Shown: piece by piece, positions 59,731 to 64,000 of the stretch
Position numbering within the stretch: position 1 is the stretch's first letter
How the letters are laid out: every line of letters starts with the position of its first letter
Made by a program: the position numbers and the translations under genes
DNA from: Blastococcus litoris
Lineage (GTDB): Bacteria > Actinomycetota > Actinomycetes > Mycobacteriales > Geodermatophilaceae
DNA length: 64,000 nucleotides
Reading direction: 5' to 3'
NCBI RefSeq assembly: GCF_003075095.1
Contig: NZ_QCZF01000006.1
Span: 33,593 to 97,592 of the forward strand
The notes under the pieces: model-generated
Told to the model about the DNA's origin: nothing
The model's input: the letters and a program-made list of their open reading frames with translations, nothing else
Databases searched by the model: none

Positions 59731-60624
59731 TCAGCCGGCGGAGAGGCGCCGCACGGGCGCCTGGAGGACCGCCTGGGACCCCTCGTCCAGCAGGTCGCTC
59801 ATCGCCAGGCCCTGGACGCAGCCGGCCACGGCGTTCCAGACGCCCGCGGCGCCGTCGTGCAGGTCGAAACCGCCGTCGAGGAAGGCCTGGACGGCGTGCA
59901 GCTGGGCGGTCGCCAGCGTCCGGGTGCGGCCGGACACGTGGGCGGCCCAGGAGGCCTCGTGCATGGCCGACGCCCACGGGCGGTGCTCGGGGCGTCCCTC
60001 GTCGACGGCGGTGCGCCAGGCGGCGCGACCGGCCCCGTCGAGGTCGCGGATCCCGGCGAGCAGCTCCGCCAGCTCATCGGAGGCGGGGCCGAGGTCGGCA
60101 CCCACGGCGGGGACGGCGACCAGGCCGCGCTCGACGGCCCGGTCGTAGGGACCGGTGAGCTCGCGCCGCACCAGCGGGGGGAGGACGCCGGCGGCCCAGT
60201 ACCCCAGCGCGGCGTCGGCGAGGACGTCGACCGCCTCGTGGCGGTCCTCGGCGCGCAGCGCGGCCGCCGCCGGGTGCTCCGGGCCGAGGACGTCGTCACG
60301 CAGCAGCCGTTCCAGCGTGGGGGCGTCGCCGATGGTGCCCTGCTCGAGCTGGGTGACGAGGACGGCGGCGCGGTCGCCCGCGGCTGCCGCGTTGCGCACG
60401 TGCGGGACGGAGGCGGCCATCTCGCGGGCACGTCGGCCGCGGACCGCGCGCACTCCCCGCTCCTCGCGGGTCAGGCCGCGACCGGGGTTGGACTCGGCCA
60501 GCCGGGCCAGGGCGCTCTCGTCGGCCCCGAGGCCGGTCAGCAGCACGCCGGCGACCGCGTGGCCGGCGGGGAGCCGGACCAGGTCGAAGCCCAGCGTCGC
60601 TGCGCTGACCAGGGAGTAGGGCAC
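59731..60624 (-). CDS. Unknown 297-aa protein in the chemotaxis locus
   Basis: A soluble, helix-rich protein with no recognised domain: it begins MPYSLVSAATLGFDLVRLPAGHAVAGVLLTGLGADE and is rich in Ala, Leu, Arg and Glu. GGAGG lies before the GTG at 60624. There is no signal peptide or membrane segment. It stands between the cheA-cheW unit and the cheB unit, in the same direction, and so may belong to the chemotaxis regulon, although the double hairpin upstream suggests it has its own promoter. Its role is unknown. Confidence 0.75.
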   Translation of the reverse strand: MPYSLVSAATLGFDLVRLPAGHAVAGVLLTGLGADESALARLAESNPGRGLTREERGVRAVRGRRAREMAASVPHVRNAAAAGDRAAVLVTQLEQGTIGDAPTLERLLRDDVLGPEHPAAAALRAEDRHEAVDVLADAALGYWAAGVLPPLVRRELTGPYDRAVERGLVAVPAVGADLGPASDELAELLAGIRDLDGAGRAAWRTAVDEGRPEHRPWASAMHEASWAAHVSGRTRTLATAQLHAVQAFLDGGFDLHDGAAGVWNAVAGCVQGLAMSDLLDEGSQAVLQAPVRRLSAG

Positions 60625-60677
60625 GGTCGCCTCCAGAGGTGGGTCAGACCATGCTGGCGGCTCGGGCCGTGAAATGC

Positions 60678-60727
60678 CACGCGACCATCACCCCTTCGCG
60701 GGAGAGCGAGGAGGTGATGGTCGCGTG
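60678..60727 (-). terminator. Very strong hairpin after cheW
   Basis: CACGCGACCATCACC (60678-60692) pairs perfectly with GGTGATGGTCGCGTG (60713-60727); six inner pairs follow after one mismatch around the loop GGGAGA. It lies about 43 bases downstream of the cheW stop on the minus strand and is the probable end of the cheA-cheW transcript. Confidence 0.8.
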
Positions 60728-60753
60728 TTCGATGCGTCTACGTGTAGGCGCGG

Positions 60754-60772
60754 TGACGCTCGGTAAGCGTCA
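60754..60772 (-). terminator. Short hairpin overlapping the cheW stop
   Basis: TGACGCT (60754-60760) and AGCGTCA (60766-60772) pair around cggta; the stop codon of cheW is in the second arm. It precedes the larger hairpin in the transcript. Confidence 0.5.
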
Positions 60773-61216
60773 GGCGCTGACTGCCTTCTGCACGTCGAGG
60801 GCGAGCAGGAGCTGCCCGCGCAGCTTGTAGGCGCCGCGGATGAGGTCGCGGCCCTGGCCCTCCAGCGTGTCCGGCGGAGCCTCGAAGTCGCTGGCGTCGA
60901 CGTCCACGACATCGGCGATGGAGTCGACCAGCATGCTGACGGCCTCGCCGTGCAGCCGGACGACGATGACCACCGGGTCGGTGCCCTCGGGGCGCGGTGG
61001 CCGGCCGAGCCGCTCGCGCAGCTCGATCGCGGTCACCACCTGCCCGCGCAGGTTGATCAGCCCGGCGACGGCGGTCGGGGCCAGCGGCACGCGGGTGAGC
61101 TGCTGGCTGCGCAGCACCTCCTGCACGTGCTCGACCTCGATGCCGTAGAGGTCGCCGTCCAGCCGGAAGGTGGCCAGCTGCCCGCTGGTCGCGGGGGCGG
61201 TGGTGGGGGCGGTCAC
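60770..61216 (-). CDS. cheW: Chemotaxis adaptor CheW
   Basis: A 148-residue SH3-like adaptor that couples CheA to chemoreceptors. The blocks are QLATFRLDGDLYGIEVEHVQEVLRSQQLTRVPLAPTAVAGLINLRGQVVTAIELRERLG and RLHGEAVSMLVDSIADVV, typical of CheW. It starts at GTG 61216, two bases after the cheA stop, and is the second gene of the operon. An N-terminal extension rich in Ala/Thr/Pro (TAPTTAPATSG) is short. Confidence 0.95.
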   Translation of the reverse strand: MTAPTTAPATSGQLATFRLDGDLYGIEVEHVQEVLRSQQLTRVPLAPTAVAGLINLRGQVVTAIELRERLGRPPRPEGTDPVVIVVRLHGEAVSMLVDSIADVVDVDASDFEAPPDTLEGQGRDLIRGAYKLRGQLLLALDVQKAVSA

Positions 61217-61218
61217 GG

Positions 61219-63687
61219 TCAGACCTCCAGCAGGGAGTCGGGAACGCCGGCCGGGGCCGACGAGGGGTGCGAGTAGAACTGCGGGTCCGCGGCGAGGATC
61301 GCGGCCCGGACGTCGAGCAGCTCGGTCACCTTGTCGCCGAGGACGGCGGAGCCGAGCAGGCCCAGGTCGTCGATGTCGCTGCGCACCGCGGCCTCGCCGT
61401 CGACGATGTCGAGGATCTCCTCCACGACGATGGCGACGCTGCGCCCGTGGTCGCTGTAGACGATCACCTCGAGGACCTCGCGCTCGGTCTCGCCGTAGGC
61501 GCCCAGGTGCCGGTCGAGGCGGACCATCGGCAGGATCGCGCCGCGGTACTGCACGACCTCGCGGTTGCCGACCTTCTCGACCGACTCCGTGCGGACCTGC
61601 TCGAGACGGGTGACGGTGTCGAGCGGGATGGCCACCCGGCGGCCCCCGCCGATGGCGGCCAGGAGCATCCGCTGCCGGTCGGTGTCGGTGGACGACGCCG
61701 ACGCGGCGGCCTCGCGGGCGGCCTCCTGGCCGCGCTCGCTGGACTCGGTGCGCAGGGCGCGGCGGGCGAGTGCCTGGACGTCGAGGATCAGGGCGACGGT
61801 GCCGTCGCCGAGCACCGTGGCGCCCGAGTAGAGGCCGATCGCCTTGAGCTGGCCGCCGACGGCCTTGACGACGATCTCCTCGGTGTTGATGACGCGGTCG
61901 ACGACCAGCCCGAAGCGCCGGCCCTCGGAGCGCAGGACGGCGATGACCACGTGGCCGTCGTGCCGCTCCGACGCGAGACCGAGGACGTCGGTGAGCCGGA
62001 CGAGCGGGAGCAGCTCGCCGCGCAGGCGGTAGACCTGCGCGCCGCCGACCTCCTCGACGGCATTGGCGGCCTTCTCGGCGTCCAGGGAGACGAGCTCCTG
62101 CAGGCTGATCTGCGGGATCGCGTAGCGGTCGGAGGCGCACTCGACGGTCAGCGCCGGGACGATCGCCAGCGTCAGCGGGATGCGCAGCCGGCAGACGGTG
62201 CCGACGCCGGCGTCCGACTCGACCTCGATGGTGCCGCCGATGGCCTCGATGTTGGTCTTGACGACGTCCATGCCGACACCGCGGCCGGAGACGTTGGTGA
62301 CCGCCGCGGCGGTGGAGAAGCCGGGCAGGAAGATCAGCTGCAGGATGTCGGCGGGGCTCATCTTGTCGAGCTGGGCGACGGTGATGAGGCCGCGCTCGAC
62401 GGCCTTCTTGCCGAGCTTGACCGGGTCGATGCCCGCGCCGTCGTCGGCCACCTCGACCACGACCTGGCCGCTCTCGTGGCGGGCCCGCAGGGTCAGGACG
62501 CCCTCGGCCGGCTTGCCGGCCGCCTTGCGGACGTCGGCGGCCTCGATCCCGTGGTCCACCGAGTTGCGGACGAGGTGGGTCAACGGGTCCTTGACCGCCT
62601 CGAGCAGGGTCTTGTCGAGCTCGGTCTCCCGGCCCTCCATCTCCAGGCGGATGTTCTTCTTCAACTGGAGACCGAGGTCGCGGACGACGCGCGGCAGCTT
62701 GGACCAGATGTGGTCGATCGGCTGCATGCGCGTCTTCATGACGCCCTCCTGCAGCTCGCTGGCGATCAGGTTGAGCCGCTGGGAGGCGCGGATCAGGTCG
62801 GTGTCGGTCTGCCGCGCGACGTTCTGCACGATCTGGTTGCGGGTGAGCACCAGCTCCCCCACGAGCAGCATCAGCTCGTCGAGCAGGTCGACGTCCACGC
62901 GGATGGTGCTGTCGGCCACGCCACGACGGTTCTGCTCGCCGCCGGCGGCGGCCGGGGCCTCGCCCTCGGTCTGCTCGGCGGCGGGTGCCGGCGCCGCCGG
63001 CTCCTCGACGGTGGGCTGGGGCATGGCGGCGTTCGCTCCCTCGGGCAGCTCATCGGCCAGGACGGCGACCGGGGCGTCGTCCTGCGGTCCGGCGGCGGGC
63101 GCCGCCGGGGTGGCCACGCGGGCGGCCGGGGCCTTGCGCGCGGTCGTCTTGCTGGCGGCGGCCTTGGCCGGGGTCTTGGCGGCGGCCTTGGCCGGGGTCT
63201 TGGCTGCAGCGGCCTTGGCCGGAGCCTTCTTGGCGGGGGCCTTGGCCGGGGCCTTGGCGGCGGCCCGGGGCGTGGGGATCGCCGGCGCGGCGGCGGCCGG
63301 GGCGTCGTCCATGGCCGCCGTGATCGCGGCGACGACGCCGGCGACCTCGACCGAGCCCTCGCCTCCGCTGGCCTCGATGGAGGTCAGCAGCGAGCGGACG
63401 GTGTCGACCATCTGCAGCAGCACGCTGGTGCGGGCGGGGGTCAGCTCGAGCTCGCCGTCGCGCAGCCGGGACAGCATGTTCTCCCCGACGTGGGTGACCT
63501 CCTCCAGCCGGTTGAAGGCGAGGAAGCCGCTGGTGCCCTTGATCGTGTGGATCGTCCGGAAGATGCTGGACAGCCGCTCGCGGGAGTTCGGGTCCTGCTC
63601 CAGCGCCACCAGGTCCGAGTCCAGCTGGTCGAGGTTCTCGTGGCTCTCCACCAGGAACTCTTCGACGATGTCGTCCAGACCGTCCAC
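61219..63687 (-). CDS. cheA: Chemotaxis histidine kinase CheA
   Basis: An 822-residue kinase. The Hpt domain has the phospho-His47 in TIHTIKGTSGFLA. An Ala/Lys/Pro-rich linker (about 160-210, histone H1-like) follows, then the dimer domain, the HATPase with N box HLVRNSVDHGIE, G1 VADDGAGID and G2 GRGVGMDVV. Two CheW-like domains lie at the C-terminus (about 560-690 and about 690-800); canonical CheA has one. The GTG at 63687 is preceded by GAGAAGG eight bases upstream; ATG 63744 would add 19 residues. The FliA-type promoter is at 63802-63829. Confidence 0.95.
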   Translation of the reverse strand: MDGLDDIVEEFLVESHENLDQLDSDLVALEQDPNSRERLSSIFRTIHTIKGTSGFLAFNRLEEVTHVGENMLSRLRDGELELTPARTSVLLQMVDTVRSLLTSIEASGGEGSVEVAGVVAAITAAMDDAPAAAAPAIPTPRAAAKAPAKAPAKKAPAKAAAAKTPAKAAAKTPAKAAASKTTARKAPAARVATPAAPAAGPQDDAPVAVLADELPEGANAAMPQPTVEEPAAPAPAAEQTEGEAPAAAGGEQNRRGVADSTIRVDVDLLDELMLLVGELVLTRNQIVQNVARQTDTDLIRASQRLNLIASELQEGVMKTRMQPIDHIWSKLPRVVRDLGLQLKKNIRLEMEGRETELDKTLLEAVKDPLTHLVRNSVDHGIEAADVRKAAGKPAEGVLTLRARHESGQVVVEVADDGAGIDPVKLGKKAVERGLITVAQLDKMSPADILQLIFLPGFSTAAAVTNVSGRGVGMDVVKTNIEAIGGTIEVESDAGVGTVCRLRIPLTLAIVPALTVECASDRYAIPQISLQELVSLDAEKAANAVEEVGGAQVYRLRGELLPLVRLTDVLGLASERHDGHVVIAVLRSEGRRFGLVVDRVINTEEIVVKAVGGQLKAIGLYSGATVLGDGTVALILDVQALARRALRTESSERGQEAAREAAASASSTDTDRQRMLLAAIGGGRRVAIPLDTVTRLEQVRTESVEKVGNREVVQYRGAILPMVRLDRHLGAYGETEREVLEVIVYSDHGRSVAIVVEEILDIVDGEAAVRSDIDDLGLLGSAVLGDKVTELLDVRAAILAADPQFYSHPSSAPAGVPDSLLEV
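63155..63202. repeat. 24-base tandem repeat in the cheA linker
   Basis: Two exact copies of a 24-base unit (63155-63178 and 63179-63202) encode KTPAKAAA repeats of the linker. Copy number may differ between strains. Confidence 0.85.
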
Positions 63688-63801
63688 CGTTGCTGCCTTC
63701 TCTCTCACGTCGCGGACCGGCTGGGAGCCCGTCCGTCGGTTCATCGGCGGGCCGCCGGCGGAGTCAAGGTGAATCCGCCGGCGGCCCGGCCGTCCTGCCT
63801 G

Positions 63802-63829
63802 TTATCGGCACCCGCCGGGCGCCGGGTGA
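63802..63829 (-). promoter_or_regulatory. FliA/WhiG-type promoter of cheA
   Basis: On the minus strand TCAC, 16 bases, then GCCGATAA (63809 to 63802), a perfect -10 of the flagellar sigma-28/WhiG type. It gives a leader of about 100 bases before the GTG at 63687 and lies between the MCP stop and cheA. Confidence 0.7.
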
Positions 63830-63836
63830 CGGGGCG

Positions 63837-64000
63837 TCAGTAGGTGAAGCTGCCGACGGTGGTGCGCAGGTCGGCGGCCATGCGGGAGAGCTCGTCGACC
63901 GCCGTGCGGGTCTGGGTGAGGGCCTGGGTGGTGGACTCGGCCGCCGTCGAGACGCCGGTGATGTTGCTGGCGATCTCCGTCGTGCCGCCGGCGGCCTCCT
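63837..64000 (-). CDS. Methyl-accepting chemotaxis protein, C-terminal end only
   Basis: The last 53 codons of a gene that continues past the right edge. They read EAAGGTTEIASNITGVSTAAESTTQAL ... LSRMAADLRTTVGSFTY, the typical C-terminal helix and tail of a bacterial chemoreceptor. No pentapeptide CheR tether is present. The sensing part is outside the window. It lies before cheA with a 149-base gap and has its own transcript, since the cheA promoter lies between. Confidence 0.85.
   Translation of the reverse strand, partial: EAAGGTTEIASNITGVSTAAESTTQALTQTRTAVDELSRMAADLRTTVGSFTY

Noticed and set aside
59690..59735. CGCGGGGGAACCGC stretch that resembles part of a c-di-AMP (ydaO) riboswitch
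   Set aside because: The plus-strand direction has no downstream gene, and the remaining riboswitch blocks are missing.
63121..63270. Repetitive stretch in cheA as a CRISPR or mobile repeat
   Set aside because: The repeat is in frame and encodes an Ala/Lys/Pro linker; there are no spacers.

Overview
The window is very GC-rich and gene-dense. It has frequent GTG starts, 4-base GTGA/ATGA overlaps inside operons, and promoters of the TAnnnT type placed 6-8 bases before the start codon. The families present fit a motile, aerobic soil actinobacterium: DUF222/HNH, PRC-barrel/DUF2382, DUF3097, DUF4383, 180-kDa NAD-glutamate dehydrogenase, GH15 trehalase-type enzyme, ferritin-fold acyl-ACP desaturase, several PAS/GAF/SpoIIE phosphatases and a full chemotaxis set. 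Geodermatophilaceae (Blastococcus, Geodermatophilus, Modestobacter) is the best guess, made from gene content only. I saw no rRNA, tRNA, CRISPR array, prophage or intact insertion sequence.

Left part (1-15.2 kb): a molybdoenzyme theme. At the edge, on the minus strand, MoxR ATPase, a CoxE-like VWA protein and the beginning of an XdhC-type protein form one overlapping operon, which implies a CO dehydrogenase or xanthine dehydrogenase-type enzyme beyond the left edge. A few kilobases later lie moaA-moaD (plus strand), then moaE and a MocA/MobA-like nucleotidyltransferase, modC-modB-modA, and a small HTH-TOBE regulator (minus strand). Between them are a stress-type PRC-barrel/DUF2382 protein, DUF3097, a membrane protein with its GntR/YtrA regulator, an aldo/keto reductase, an MFS transporter, a GAF protein and an SMP-30 lactonase.

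Middle part (15.2-33.6 kb): a DUF2786 protein, a DUF222/HNH nuclease-like gene with a similar palindrome on each side, a RecQ-family helicase, an O-carbamoyltransferase, DUF4383 and small membrane proteins, an acyl-CoA dehydrogenase, an ECF sigma factor coupled to a membrane-anchored partner, a GNAT enzyme, a DRGH-type nuclease, an ArsR-VOC pair with a clear operator, an LCP cell-wall ligase, acyl-ACP desaturase, exonuclease III and YaaA. Several of these serve DNA repair, oxidative stress or the envelope.

Right part (33.6-64 kb): a large GAF-PAS-PAS-GAF-SpoIIE phosphatase, a DEAD-box RNA helicase, an amidase, a carbohydrate operon (GH15 enzyme then a divergent Zwf), the giant glutamate dehydrogenase, paired small membrane proteins with an AAA ATPase, a ZIP transporter, two further SpoIIE phosphatases and an HATPase anti-sigma-type kinase. 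These last items look like a partner-switching stress/signalling set.

The right end is a chemotaxis locus read on the minus strand: an MCP (cut by the window edge), cheA, cheW, an unknown 297-residue protein, then cheB-cheR-cheY-CheX-like-cheY-unknown with overlapping ends. FliA/WhiG-type promoters (GCCGATAA-like -10) precede cheA and cheB, so the locus is probably co-regulated with flagella.
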